Below are positions 1 to 8,451 of a stretch of DNA of 37,575 nt, one piece after another. Each line of letters opens with the position of its first letter. Within the stretch, counting starts at the first letter, position 1. The position numbers were made by a program, and so were the translations under genes. Source of the DNA: NORP240 sp942492445 (GTDB lineage Bacteria; Pseudomonadota; Gammaproteobacteria; Pseudomonadales; Pseudohongiellaceae); NCBI GenBank assembly GCA_942492445.1, contig CALOEW010000065.1, positions 1 to 37,575 of the forward strand, in the 5' to 3' direction. A model generated the notes under the pieces. The model worked only from the letters and a program-made list of their open reading frames with translations, did not search any database and had not been told where the DNA came from.

Positions 1-796
1 GGCCTACGAAAGACAGCCCGCGAATCAGCCATTTGGTGGGGTCCCAATGCCACCAGCGAATACCGTTGCGGTAATCCCATTGAAAGGTATGGTGGTAATT
101 GTGATACCCCTCGCCGTAAGTGACCAGGGCCAGCAGGGCATTGTCCCGGGCCGAATTGCCGGTGTCGTAAGGTTGCCTTCCCCACAGGTGAGCCAGGGAG
201 TTGATCAGGTATGTCACGTGCTGGCTGAGAACCAGGCGCAACAGCCCCGCCAGCAGCAGGCTGGCGACCATGTCGCCGTGCAGCCAGCCGACCAATGCCG
301 GCAGCCCTATGTTCATGATCAACACCAGGGCCAGGTAATGGCGGCGCTGCCAGCGCAACATGGGATCTTTCTGAAGATCCTTGACATTGCTCAAATCTGT
401 CACGCCGCTTGGGTAATGCCGGAGAATCCAGCCGATGTGTGAAAACCAGAAGCCGCGCCCGGCCGAGTAGGGGTCGCGATCGTTATTGTCCACATGGAGG
501 TGGTGACGGCGGTGGTCCGACGCCCAGGTCAGCACGTCATTCTGCAGTGCGCAGGCACCACCAAGCAGGAACAGAAATCTGATGACCGGATGTGCCCGGT
601 AGGCCTTGTGAGACCAGAGGCGATGATAGCCGGCGGTGATGGAAAGTCCGCAGAATGCCATGAACAGCGCAAACATTGCCCATTCGAAGAGGTCGTAACC
701 GAAAAATATGCCGTAAAGCGGCACCAGTGTCACCGCACAAAGCGGAGTCAGGCTGAATAACAGCATATTGGTCCAGTTGATGGGTGCCTTACTCAT
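1..796 (-). CDS. Acyl-CoA/fatty acid delta-9 desaturase, 3' end cut by window edge
   Basis: This is an integral-membrane di-iron desaturase that introduces a cis double bond into acyl chains and so tunes membrane fluidity. Reading the minus strand from the ATG at 796 gives 265 codons before the window ends. All three histidine boxes of the family are visible: HRLWSH, HRRHH and, near the visible end, HNYHH. Hydrophobic segments lie before the first box and between the second and third. The family is usually about 300-400 residues, so only the C-terminal part is missing. A GAGG lies about 12 nt upstream of the start. The gene is divergent from nothing nearby and sits about 120 bp from the cold-shock-domain gene, which points the same way; cold adaptation would be a plausible shared theme, but that is inference. 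Family assignment is firm; regiospecificity and substrate are inferred from the family. Confidence 0.93.
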   Translation of the reverse strand, partial: MSKAPINWTNMLLFSLTPLCAVTLVPLYGIFFGYDLFEWAMFALFMAFCGLSITAGYHRLWSHKAYRAHPVIRFLFLLGGACALQNDVLTWASDHRRHHLHVDNNDRDPYSAGRGFWFSHIGWILRHYPSGVTDLSNVKDLQKDPMLRWQRRHYLALVLIMNIGLPALVGWLHGDMVASLLLAGLLRLVLSQHVTYLINSLAHLWGRQPYDTGNSARDNALLALVTYGEGYHNYHHTFQWDYRNGIRWWHWDPTKWLIRGLSFVG

Positions 797-913
797 AAAA
801 CTAACGTCCTCTTCACATGACTCTTTACATCACACTTCATACGGGACTGCCTGGGTCTTCTGTTGACAGCGGCAGGTAATCAGTACTGACAAGGCCTGGA
901 TGGCGGCCGCCAG

Positions 914-1333
914 TCATCCGGCTACAGCAACGTCTTCAGCCTGCAGTCCCTTGGTGCCTTCGCTGACCAGGAAGTCCACCCGCTGGCCATCCCGCAATAC
1001 CCGGTGACCCTTTCCTCGAATGGAACGGAAATGGACGAAAACATCCTCGCCATTGTCCCGGGTGATAAATCCGAAGCCTTTGCTGGCATTGAACCATTTT
1101 ACGGTGCCCAGTTCCCGATTTTCTTGTGAAGAGCTCACATTTGTGAAGTCACCCTGCGCCTCTGTCCAGGACCCCAGCCAGGCGGACAGCGTGGAAACCA
1201 GGAATACGGACAGGCCTGCAGCCCCCAACAGCGTGGACCTTGGGACATTGACCGGGTCGGGCAAAAAAAAGTAAACCGGTACCAGGATGACGACGGTAAC
1301 AGCGAGGCCGATAGAAATCAGGCGAATAAACAT
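914..1333 (-). CDS. Membrane-anchored cold-shock-domain (CSD) protein
   Basis: The 139-residue product has two hydrophobic segments (about residues 4-25 and 34-54) followed by a complete cold-shock domain at about residues 73-138. The nucleic-acid-binding motifs RNP1 (KGFGFI) and RNP2 (DVFVHF) are both present, in a typical GTVKWFNASKGFGFI context. Free CspA-type proteins are about 70 residues and cytosolic; here the CSD is carried at the C-terminus of a membrane hairpin, presumably facing the cytoplasm. Proteins of this design exist in gammaproteobacteria, but their role is poorly defined. RNA chaperoning near the membrane is inference. The start is the ATG at 1333. The domain call is firm, the function is not. 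Confidence 0.9.
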   Translation of the reverse strand: MFIRLISIGLAVTVVILVPVYFFLPDPVNVPRSTLLGAAGLSVFLVSTLSAWLGSWTEAQGDFTNVSSSQENRELGTVKWFNASKGFGFITRDNGEDVFVHFRSIRGKGHRVLRDGQRVDFLVSEGTKGLQAEDVAVAG

Positions 1334-1555
1334 GTCGATTCTCTTTGTTTCTTCTGGTTCTTATGGAATTGGGCCTGTAACGAGAGCGAGCAATTCTAAA
1401 CCAGCCACTTGCAGAAATAAAATCGCCCGATCCACTTCGCAACCCGCGCCGTGTTTTCAGGCTGGATTCAGCTTAACGGATTTAAATTCCCAGGTGTTGG
1501 AATGGAGATACTGTCCAGACACAGAGGCTTTTCTGAATTTTGGAGTAAACTGGTT

Positions 1556-2086
1556 ATGAAGATTCATGTCACGAAGTCAGCGGCTGGCCTGGCAGCGTTG
1601 CTTGCTGCCGGTTCGGTGGTCGCTCAGGTTGAGTACGATTACGCCGACGTTGTTGCGTCCCGGCCCATCATCCGCGTGGTGGAAATCTCCACTCCCCAGG
1701 AACAGTGCTGGGAAGAGGAATATCTGGTTGAGCGCAACTATCGAAGCCGCGAGTCGGGAACGCCGGCCATACTGGGTACCATCATCGGCGGCGCCATCGG
1801 GAACGCAGTGGGACACAACAAGTCCAACAAGCGGGTAGGAGCCGTGGTTGGCGCCGTATTGGGTCACTCAGTCGGCCGTGATATCATGGCGCAGAATCGA
1901 GGGGCGGAGGTAAGAGAGGTGGAAACCGTGCAGCGGTGCGAGACGGTCTACCAGTCCCGCGAGGAGGAACGGATCGTAGGCTACAACGTAACCTACAACT
2001 ACAACGGTCAGGATTACACCGTGCGTACCGATACTGATCCCGGCAGTCAGATTCGGGTTCGCGTGTCGGTGGAACCGGTTCTTTAG
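1556..2086 (+). CDS. Glycine-zipper 2TM domain envelope protein
   Basis: The 176-residue product begins with a signal peptide (hydrophobic core LAALLAAGSVVA, cleavage likely after AQ). It then has a glycine-zipper pair around residues 66-100 (GTIIGGAIGNAVG and GAVVGAVLGHSVG), as in the Rickettsia 17-kDa antigen/SlyB-like superfamily, followed by a polar C-terminal part with two Cys. No lipobox Cys is evident at the cleavage site, so it is more likely periplasmic or outer-membrane associated than a lipoprotein. I chose the ATG at 1556 over an in-frame ATG at 1451 because GGAG lies 10 nt upstream and the signal peptide then starts the protein. The precise role is unknown; the family is linked to envelope integrity. 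Confidence 0.85.
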   Translation: MKIHVTKSAAGLAALLAAGSVVAQVEYDYADVVASRPIIRVVEISTPQEQCWEEEYLVERNYRSRESGTPAILGTIIGGAIGNAVGHNKSNKRVGAVVGAVLGHSVGRDIMAQNRGAEVREVETVQRCETVYQSREEERIVGYNVTYNYNGQDYTVRTDTDPGSQIRVRVSVEPVL

Positions 2087-2183
2087 TGTGCTGTTGTTCA
2101 GTGGGTGTTGCTGCCGCCAGGCTGACGGGCCCATACCCTGTTCGAGCTGACGCGTGCACGGTCACGCAGACCCGAGGTAAGCA

Positions 2184-2519
2184 TTGCTTAATATCAACAA
2201 GTTAGCCCTGATCACAGCCATGTCGATGGCGCTGACGCAGCCTGGGTTCACCCAGATTGCGCCTGCCGTGCAACCGGGGCAGCTGGATATAAACAACAGT
2301 GGTTCATCACAGGATGTGCGGCAATCCCAGTTGCCGGCACCGCAGATCAGCGAGCGACAGGCGATCAGCCTGGCCCGCGAGCAGTTTTCCGGGAACGTAT
2401 TGCGGATTTCTCTGATCGGCCAGGGCCAGAAGCTTCGTTACCAGATCAGGATGGAGAACGAAGGAAAGATATTCACCGTTTTCGTCGATGCCAATACCGG
2501 GGCGGTCAGTGGCGGTTGA
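2184..2519 (+). CDS. Secreted PepSY-domain protein
   Basis: The 111-residue product has an N-terminal signal sequence (about residues 1-23) and a single PepSY domain in the C-terminal half (ISERQAISLAREQF... to VDANTGAV). PepSY domains are small periplasmic inhibitory or ligand-binding modules, often found beside peptidases or two-component sensors. The start is a TTG at 2184 with GAGG 6-9 nt upstream; no in-frame ATG precedes the signal peptide. It lies 60 bp before a PhoP-like response regulator and its kinase on the same strand, so it probably belongs to that operon and may modulate the sensor. The regulatory link is inference from context. Confidence 0.82.
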   Translation: MLNINKLALITAMSMALTQPGFTQIAPAVQPGQLDINNSGSSQDVRQSQLPAPQISERQAISLAREQFSGNVLRISLIGQGQKLRYQIRMENEGKIFTVFVDANTGAVSGG

Positions 2520-2579
2520 TTACAACTTCGCGCCAGGTTTCCCGTCACCCGATGAATTAAAACAGGAGGTGGCCTGCTG

Positions 2580-3251
2580 ATGAAACTGCTGGTAGTCGAG
2601 GACGAATCCCTGCTGCGTCAGCAACTGGTCAAATCCCTTACTGACAACGGCTATGTGGTTGATGACGCCGGGGATGGCCGCGCAGGTCTTTACTATGCCC
2701 AGGAGTACGAGTATGACGCGGCTATTATCGATCTCGGCCTTCCGGAGATCGGCGGCATCGAACTGATCGAGACCGTCCGCAAGGGCGGCGCGCGGTTTCC
2801 CATCCTGATTCTTACCGCAAGGGGCGACTGGCAGGACAAGGTTGCCGGGTTGGATGCAGGGGCCGACGATTACGTGGTCAAACCGTTCCAGATGGAGGAA
2901 ATTCTGGCTCGTCTCAATGCCCTGTTGCGGCGCGCGGCAGGGTTCGCGAAACCCACGCTGGAATTTGGACCGATCAATCTCGATCTCACCACCAAGCTCC
3001 TGACGGTCAATGGAGTCAAGGTGGATCTCACCGCGTACGAATACAAGATGCTCGAGTACCTCATGCTGCATCCAGGCCAGGTGATCTCCAAGGCGGAATT
3101 GACAGAGCACCTGTATGCCCAGGATTACGATCGGGACAGTAATGTTCTGGAAGTCTTTATCCGGCGTCTGCGCCAGAAACTGGATCCCGATCAGTCGCTT
3201 AACCCCATCGAAACCGTCCGCGGGCAGGGCTATCGGTTCGGCCTCGGCTGA
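2580..3251 (+). CDS. PhoP/OmpR-family response regulator
   Basis: This is a 223-residue two-component response regulator. The receiver domain (residues 1-115) has the acidic pair EDE at 7-9, the phospho-acceptor Asp51 (IIDLGLPEIGG), and the conserved Thr (LTARGDW) and Lys (VVKPF). The OmpR-type winged-helix DNA-binding domain (about 125-222) ends with the typical RRLRQKLDP...VRGQGYRFG. The sequence is closest in feel to PhoP/QseB-type regulators. It is followed 25 bp later by its histidine kinase, and preceded by a PepSY gene. The target genes cannot be seen from the sequence. Confidence 0.95.
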   Translation: MKLLVVEDESLLRQQLVKSLTDNGYVVDDAGDGRAGLYYAQEYEYDAAIIDLGLPEIGGIELIETVRKGGARFPILILTARGDWQDKVAGLDAGADDYVVKPFQMEEILARLNALLRRAAGFAKPTLEFGPINLDLTTKLLTVNGVKVDLTAYEYKMLEYLMLHPGQVISKAELTEHLYAQDYDRDSNVLEVFIRRLRQKLDPDQSLNPIETVRGQGYRFGLG

Positions 3252-3276
3252 ACACTGCTGAGCAGGATCGAGTCGA

Positions 3277-4692
3277 ATGGCGATTCAGGAAAGGGCATCA
3301 ACCTATTCGATTCAGAATCGCCTGCTCGTCGGGTTCAGTCTTCTGCTGGCGCTTTTTCTCGGTCTCACCGGTGTGGTTCTGGATCGGGCGTTTCGGGACA
3401 GCATTGAGGCCGGCGCTGCCGAGCAGCTGCAATTGCAGATATACGTGGTACTGGCTGCGATCGACGAGGAGGGGGGCGAGTTTTTCCTTCTCGAGGACCT
3501 GCGCGAGCCCCGCTTTGCACAACTCAATTCCGGATTGTATGGATTTGTCAGCAGCCCCGGCAGGGGCGAGTTGTGGCGCAGTGCCTCGGCGCTCGACCTG
3601 CGGCTTGTCGACGAAAGTGTGTTGCGGATGAACGTGCCCGTCGGAGGAAGTGTGTTCACCACGACCGCCAGCGAGGATGGCGAGGTACTGTTTCTGTTGA
3701 GCTATGGCATTCTCTGGGAGGATGGGGTGAGCGAATACAATTTTTCGGTCCTGGCCACGGCCGTGCCTTTTTACTCGGAGATTTCCGAATTCCGCACCAG
3801 TCTCTGGTCCTGGCTTGGCGGGGTGGCAATGTTGTTGCTGATTCTGCAGGTCCTGTTTCTGCGCTGGGGGCTTTCGCCATTGCACCGCATGGCCAGGGAT
3901 TTGAAGTCAATCGAAGCGGGTGACAGCGAAGCGTTGCAGGGAACCTACCCAAGAGAGCTGAAAGGGGTGACCGACAATCTCAATCTGCTGATCAAGAGTG
4001 AACGCAAGCAGCAGGCAAGGTACCGGACCACTTTGGGGGATCTTGCCCACAGCCTGAAGACACCGCTTGCGGTAATCACCGGTGTCGCGGAAAAGCTCGG
4101 CAGAGAAAAGGCTAACGGTCTGCCTGCCGACACAGTGAGCCAGATTGAAACGGTTGAAGAGCAGTTGGAACGCATGAACCAGATAATCAGCTATCAGCTG
4201 CAGCGCGCCGTGCAGGCCAGAGGTGCCAGTGCGCTGTCCCGTCGTGTCCGGGTGCAGTCTGTAGTGGCGCGCATACTGGGTGCGCTGGACAAGGTATATT
4301 CCCAGAAGGGTATGCAACACAGTGAAGAAATAGACGGCGACGCTGTGTTTTTCGGTGACGAACGCGACCTGATGGAGATACTGGGCAATGTGCTGGACAA
4401 TGCCTACAAATACGGCCATGGGCACCTGCGTATCATTGTCCAGGTAGTCAGGGGGCGGCGGGAACAATTGAGTATCGTCGTGGAGGACGACGGGCCGGGC
4501 ATTGCCTCCGATCAGCGGCAGTTCGTTCTGCAACGGGGAGCCCGGGCTGACACCCTGGCCCAAGGACAGGGTATCGGACTCGCTGTAGTCACCGACATCG
4601 TCACAAGCTATGGCGGGTTGATCGACGTGGACAACTCGACACTGGGTGGCGCCCGAATCCAGATGGTATTTGAAAATCCGGCGCTGTCCTGA
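3277..4692 (+). CDS. PhoQ-like sensor histidine kinase
   Basis: This 471-residue membrane kinase should partner the regulator just upstream. It has a first TM at about 15-37, a periplasmic sensor region (about 38-168), a second TM at about 170-195 and a HAMP-like linker. The dimerisation/phospho-acceptor helix follows, with His258 in DLAHSLKTPLAVI. The HATPase domain has an N box (NVLDNAYKYG), G1 (DDGPGI) and G2 (GQGIGLAVV). The H-box form HSLKTPL is the one typical of PhoQ-type kinases rather than HELRTPL. The signal is unknown; the neighbouring PepSY protein might act in the periplasm with the sensor domain. Confidence 0.93.
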   Translation: MAIQERASTYSIQNRLLVGFSLLLALFLGLTGVVLDRAFRDSIEAGAAEQLQLQIYVVLAAIDEEGGEFFLLEDLREPRFAQLNSGLYGFVSSPGRGELWRSASALDLRLVDESVLRMNVPVGGSVFTTTASEDGEVLFLLSYGILWEDGVSEYNFSVLATAVPFYSEISEFRTSLWSWLGGVAMLLLILQVLFLRWGLSPLHRMARDLKSIEAGDSEALQGTYPRELKGVTDNLNLLIKSERKQQARYRTTLGDLAHSLKTPLAVITGVAEKLGREKANGLPADTVSQIETVEEQLERMNQIISYQLQRAVQARGASALSRRVRVQSVVARILGALDKVYSQKGMQHSEEIDGDAVFFGDERDLMEILGNVLDNAYKYGHGHLRIIVQVVRGRREQLSIVVEDDGPGIASDQRQFVLQRGARADTLAQGQGIGLAVVTDIVTSYGGLIDVDNSTLGGARIQMVFENPALS

Positions 4693-4795
4693 AACGCTGT
4701 CAAGTTTCAGTACTGTTCTGCTTTTTCATCCCGGCCCGCCCCGGGCAATTGTCGGCCCGCCGGGTTAGAAGAGGCAGGGCAGAATTTACCCGGGT

Positions 4796-5566
4796 TCAGT
4801 AAAGTAAACCCCCAAGGCAGGCCGCCAGGGTCATCATGAACAGACACCACTTCAACCACACCTGTGGAACCTTGACGGCAATCCGTACCGCCAGGTGGGC
4901 ACCAAGCATGGAGCCGGCCGCAAGTACAAGACCCGGCACCCACCTGATCTGATCGAACAGAATAAACACCGCCAGGGCCACGGCGGTAAACGCCAGTGCA
5001 CAGACCGTTTTCAGAGCGTTGGCCCGCAACAGGTCGTAGCGCAACCCGCCAGCCAGTGCCGCCAGGAGAATGAAGCCGACCCCGGCCTGAACAAAGCCAC
5101 CGTAGACGCCGGCGCCAAACAACCCCAGCCAGGCAATCGGGTTGTCACCAGGTGATCGGGCGGTGCTGCCGGGGGGCGGGGCAAGGGTGGCGGGTTTCAC
5201 CAGAATGACCACCGACATGGTCAATATGGTACCAAGCAGCAGAGGCTTAAGATATAACCCGGGAAGCAGTGCCGCCGCGACTGCGCCGCAGCCGCCCCCC
5301 AGCACCGTTGGGACCAGGATCGGCCCAATGGCGGGTCGGTCCAGCGTGTTGTGCCGGTCAAACCCCGCCACGCCGACAACACACTGTAACAGCACTCCCA
5401 CCCGGTTGGTGCCGTTGGCGATGTCCGCCGGCAGGCCCAGCATCATCAATACCGGAAGGGTGAGATTGGAACCTCCGCCGGCCACCGTGTTGATCCCACC
5501 CGCGACGAATCCGGCCAGGCACAGAAGCGCCAGGATCACCGGGTCGTAAGCTGTCATTGCGTTCAT
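4796..5566 (-). CDS. TauE/SafE-family membrane transporter (sulfite exporter family)
   Basis: This roughly 256-residue, strongly hydrophobic protein has about eight predicted membrane segments and the family's signature glycine-rich start (AGFVAGGINTVAGGGSNLTLPVL), repeated more weakly in the second half (AGVYGGFVQAGVGFILLAAL). The TauE/SafE family exports or imports sulfur-containing or organic anions; the real substrate is unknown here. The open frame extends to 5725, but the extra N-terminus is polar and runs through the promoter region of the divergent pilin operon. I therefore chose the ATG at 5566 (an ATG at 5557 is equally possible). The resulting length matches the family. Confidence 0.88.
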   Translation of the reverse strand: MNAMTAYDPVILALLCLAGFVAGGINTVAGGGSNLTLPVLMMLGLPADIANGTNRVGVLLQCVVGVAGFDRHNTLDRPAIGPILVPTVLGGGCGAVAAALLPGLYLKPLLLGTILTMSVVILVKPATLAPPPGSTARSPGDNPIAWLGLFGAGVYGGFVQAGVGFILLAALAGGLRYDLLRANALKTVCALAFTAVALAVFILFDQIRWVPGLVLAAGSMLGAHLAVRIAVKVPQVWLKWCLFMMTLAACLGGLLY

Positions 5567-5727
5567 GTCTGGGGTCCCTGAATCCTGTACCAGCTCTGGA
5601 TCGGCCCGGAGTGACTGCGTTAATTGCGGCTGAACTGCGATCAGCTTCACATTTCGACCGATGCAATTTCCGTATAGTTTGCACAGTAGCGTTAAACAGG
5701 GTTTTTGCAACTGCGGATTTTGCATTC

Positions 5728-6261
5728 ATGGGATCAATGATCAGATTTGAAGTTTCCCGCAACTCGGGATTCACCCTCATAGAGGGGCTCGTCGTTATCG
5801 CAATTTTCAGCGTACTGCTGACTCTCGCTGCACCTCCGCTTACGGATTTCCTGGAAGACGTGCAGTCGCGACAGAACACCAATGAGCTGATGTCGTCATT
5901 GTTGCTGGCACGCAGCGAGGCGGTCACCCGCAATCGGACCGTTACCATGTGTACAGCAGACGGCGTCGCACCGACCAGCTGCGACGCCGGCAAGGACTGG
6001 CATGACGGCTGGATCAGTTTCGAGGATCTCGACGGTGATGGCAGCCGGGATGCCGGAGAAGTTCTGATCGAGCAGCACAGTGGGCTGGATAAGACCTCGG
6101 TAGTCACAAGCGTCAATTTCAGTGACAACCTGACCTATCTACCCTCGGGCGGGATCTCGTCGTCCGGTACCTTCAATCTTTGTGTCGGCGATCTTTCAGC
6201 GCGGCAGATCGTTGTCAATGCCACCGGCAGGCCACGACTCACCAGCGGCAGCTGTATCTGA
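5728..6261 (+). CDS. GspH/FimT-type minor pseudopilin (FimU position)
   Basis: The 177-residue prepilin starts with a short charged leader and the class III signal SG|FTLIEGLVVIAIFSVLLTL, with Glu at +5 of the mature protein. This is the site cleaved and methylated by PilD. The remainder has the GspH/FimT fold hallmarks: NELMSSLLLARSEAVTRN and C-terminal Cys residues. It opens the operon fimU-like/pilV/pilW/pilX/pilY1/pilE and so occupies the position of fimU in Pseudomonas, where the minor pilins form the tip complex that primes pilus assembly. I chose the ATG at 5728 (another lies 9 nt on). The upstream in-frame extension to 5557 overlaps the divergent transporter start and is unlikely. Confidence 0.9.
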   Translation: MGSMIRFEVSRNSGFTLIEGLVVIAIFSVLLTLAAPPLTDFLEDVQSRQNTNELMSSLLLARSEAVTRNRTVTMCTADGVAPTSCDAGKDWHDGWISFEDLDGDGSRDAGEVLIEQHSGLDKTSVVTSVNFSDNLTYLPSGGISSSGTFNLCVGDLSARQIVVNATGRPRLTSGSCI

Positions 6262-6303
6262 AACCCTGGTCTACACTTTAATCAACGGCGGAGCAAAGCG
6301 GAC

Positions 6304-6909
6304 ATGAAGTCCAGGTCAGACACAACAACCAGTTTTTCCAGGAAGTACCAGAGTGGTATCGGTATGATCGAGGTACTGGTCACCCTGGTGATCATCAGTG
6401 TCGGCTTTCTCAATATGGCTGCACTGCAGACCACCGCCAAGCGTTCCAATTTCGATGCCGTGCAGCGCACCACAGCGGTAATGCTTGCCCACGACATCGT
6501 GGAGCGAATGCGTGCCAACCCGGGCGTGCTGGACACCTATCTGACCAGCGGTGTCGGCGGCGCAACACTTGCCGCACCCAGCCGTGATTGCGGTGCCGGT
6601 GCAACCTGTTCCCCGTTGCAGTTGGCGGAGTTCGACCTCTACCAATGGGAACAGTCCATCGACGGGGTGTCGGAATCCCGCACCATCAGCGGCACTCTGA
6701 CCCAAACCGGGGGGTTGGCCAATCCGGTCGCCTGTATCGGCGGGCCGGTGGCGGGCGGGCCTGGAATCTACACAATCACGGTCGTGTGGCGTGGCCTGGC
6801 GGAACTGACCAATACCTCCGGGAACGCCTGTGGGGCTGTTTCCGGCAACTACGGTGCGTCGCTGGAATTTCGCCGTATCCTGACCTTCAATACCTATATC
6901 TCGTCCTGA
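6304..6909 (+). CDS. pilV: Type IV pilus minor pilin PilV
   Basis: The 201-residue minor pilin has a 17-residue basic leader and the cleavage motif QSG|IGMIEVLVTLVIISVGFL, with Glu at mature position 5. The text after the helix (AALQTTAKRSNFDAVQRTTAVMLAHDIVERMRANP) is characteristic of PilV. It lies 42 bp after the fimU-like gene and 7 bp before pilW. Known role of the family: part of the PilVWX-FimU-PilE-PilY1 priming and tip complex in the inner membrane and periplasm. Confidence 0.93.
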   Translation: MKSRSDTTTSFSRKYQSGIGMIEVLVTLVIISVGFLNMAALQTTAKRSNFDAVQRTTAVMLAHDIVERMRANPGVLDTYLTSGVGGATLAAPSRDCGAGATCSPLQLAEFDLYQWEQSIDGVSESRTISGTLTQTGGLANPVACIGGPVAGGPGIYTITVVWRGLAELTNTSGNACGAVSGNYGASLEFRRILTFNTYISS

Positions 6910-6916
6910 GGCAGCC

Positions 6917-7885
6917 ATGGTAAGTCGCAAGTTTCAGTCTGGATTCACCATCAGCGAGCTCATGATATCGCTGGGGCTTGGGGTTGCTCTGATTTCCGGC
7001 GCCGTCAATATCTTTATCCAGAATAACCGCAGCGCGCTGCAGGACGAACAGATTTCCATCATGATGGATAACGGCCGCTTTGTCTCCCGCCTGCTCAGCA
7101 GGGAGTTGGCAATGGCCGGCTTCTGGGGCAAATACCTGGACGTGGCAACCATTTCCCAACATGCCTCGGTAAGCGTTGGAACCGACTGTGGAAACGGCAT
7201 CGATGACTGGGCTATGGCCCTTCAGGGGCTGGAACTGCAACCCGACGCCAGCGTATTCGATGTGGCCGCCAACCTTGGTTGCCTGCCGGCGCTGCGGTTT
7301 GTCACCGGTTCCGATGTGCTGGCGGTCAAACGGGTGGCGGACAGCGAGACTGCGGACGCTGGCCTGCAATCCGGGCAGATGTACCTGCGAACCAACGGTG
7401 CCGGCGCCCAGATGTTCCTCGGTGGCGCTGCCGGAACGCCCCCGGTGCTTGGCGGTTCGGAAACCAACTGGGCCTATCTTCCCAGTATTTTATACCTGAG
7501 GGATTACTCGGTCTCGGTGGGTGATGGCCTGCCCACGTTGTGTCGTGCCTTTCTGAATCCCGGAACCCCACCAGACATGACCAATCAATGCCTGGTTGAT
7601 GGCATACAGGATCTGCAGATTGAACTGGGAGTCGACGATGACCGCGATTTTGTCGCCGACTATTACACCGATGCACCTTCGGCACTGGAACTGACAAATG
7701 CAGTCTCGGCACGCATCTACGTGCTGGCCAGAAGCATCAGTGCGGTTCCCAACTACACCAACGACAAGACCTACAGGCTGGGCTCCAAAATCGTGGCCGC
7801 GGCTAACGATGGGTTCTACCGACGGGTCTTCAGTACCACCGTGGTCTTGCGTAACCCGACCAACCTGGCAGGAATAGGCACATGA
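6917..7885 (+). CDS. pilW: Type IV pilus minor pilin PilW
   Basis: The 322-residue prepilin has the leader MVSRKFQSG|FTISELMISLGLGVALI, with Glu at +5, and a long C-terminal globular domain containing several Cys. The length, the phrase NNRSALQDEQISIMMDNGRFVSRLLSREL and the position after pilV identify PilW. Its stop overlaps the pilX start by 4 nt, so translation is probably coupled. It acts with PilV, PilX and PilY1 in the pilus tip complex. Confidence 0.93.
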   Translation: MVSRKFQSGFTISELMISLGLGVALISGAVNIFIQNNRSALQDEQISIMMDNGRFVSRLLSRELAMAGFWGKYLDVATISQHASVSVGTDCGNGIDDWAMALQGLELQPDASVFDVAANLGCLPALRFVTGSDVLAVKRVADSETADAGLQSGQMYLRTNGAGAQMFLGGAAGTPPVLGGSETNWAYLPSILYLRDYSVSVGDGLPTLCRAFLNPGTPPDMTNQCLVDGIQDLQIELGVDDDRDFVADYYTDAPSALELTNAVSARIYVLARSISAVPNYTNDKTYRLGSKIVAAANDGFYRRVFSTTVVLRNPTNLAGIGT

Positions 7886-8400
7886 TCCCGAATTATCCAG
7901 ACACACCGATCGGTACTCAGCATGGCAGTGTATTGCTGCCGGCACTGGTTTTTCTGCTGATACTGACCCTCGCTGCAACTACCACCATGCGCACCAGTAC
8001 GCTGGAGCTGCGTATGGCGGGCAACGAACAGCAGCGGGTGGAAACTTTTGAACTCACCCAGTCCATTGTCGATGAGGTGGTGGGTAATCCCGACAACATA
8101 CGGGTGTCAGGCAACATCGGCTATGTCAACTGCACCCCGGGTGTGTCCGGTTGTAATGCCAACGACATCGTTGTCAACAGCGACCTGCTGCCCACTTCGA
8201 AGGCGACCAATGCCACGGTCATGGTGGAACGACTGGCGCCGGCACTGTCGGCACCTCCACGTGGCATCAACACCAGCTCTGATGCTTTTTCGGCGGCCCG
8301 CTTCGAAGTTGACACAACCTATGACGGCACATTGATGAGCGAAGGCAAGGTCGGACTTGTTCAGGGTGTCCTGGTACTGGTGCCACGTGGCGCACAATAA
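7882..8400 (+). CDS. pilX: Type IV pilus assembly protein PilX
   Basis: The 172-residue minor pilin has a prepilin-like N-terminus, QHG|SVLLPALVFLLILTLAA, which lacks the usual Glu at +5. Absence of Glu5 is a normal feature of PilX/GspK-like pilins. It is followed by the conserved stretch TTTMRTSTLELRMAGNEQQR. The ATG overlaps the end of pilW by 4 nt, and pilY1 starts 51 bp later. As in other minor pilin operons it is expected to bridge the minor pilins to PilY1. Confidence 0.92.
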   Translation: MIPNYPDTPIGTQHGSVLLPALVFLLILTLAATTTMRTSTLELRMAGNEQQRVETFELTQSIVDEVVGNPDNIRVSGNIGYVNCTPGVSGCNANDIVVNSDLLPTSKATNATVMVERLAPALSAPPRGINTSSDAFSAARFEVDTTYDGTLMSEGKVGLVQGVLVLVPRGAQ

Positions 8401-8451
8401 CAGAGTTACCAGATTCCGATTGCCGGACGAATTTCCAAGGAGCGCGAGAAA

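Noticed and set aside
4690..4709. Hairpin TGAAAC/GTTTCA after the histidine kinase as a terminator
   Set aside because: Only a 6-bp stem with an 8-nt loop and no T run directly after it.
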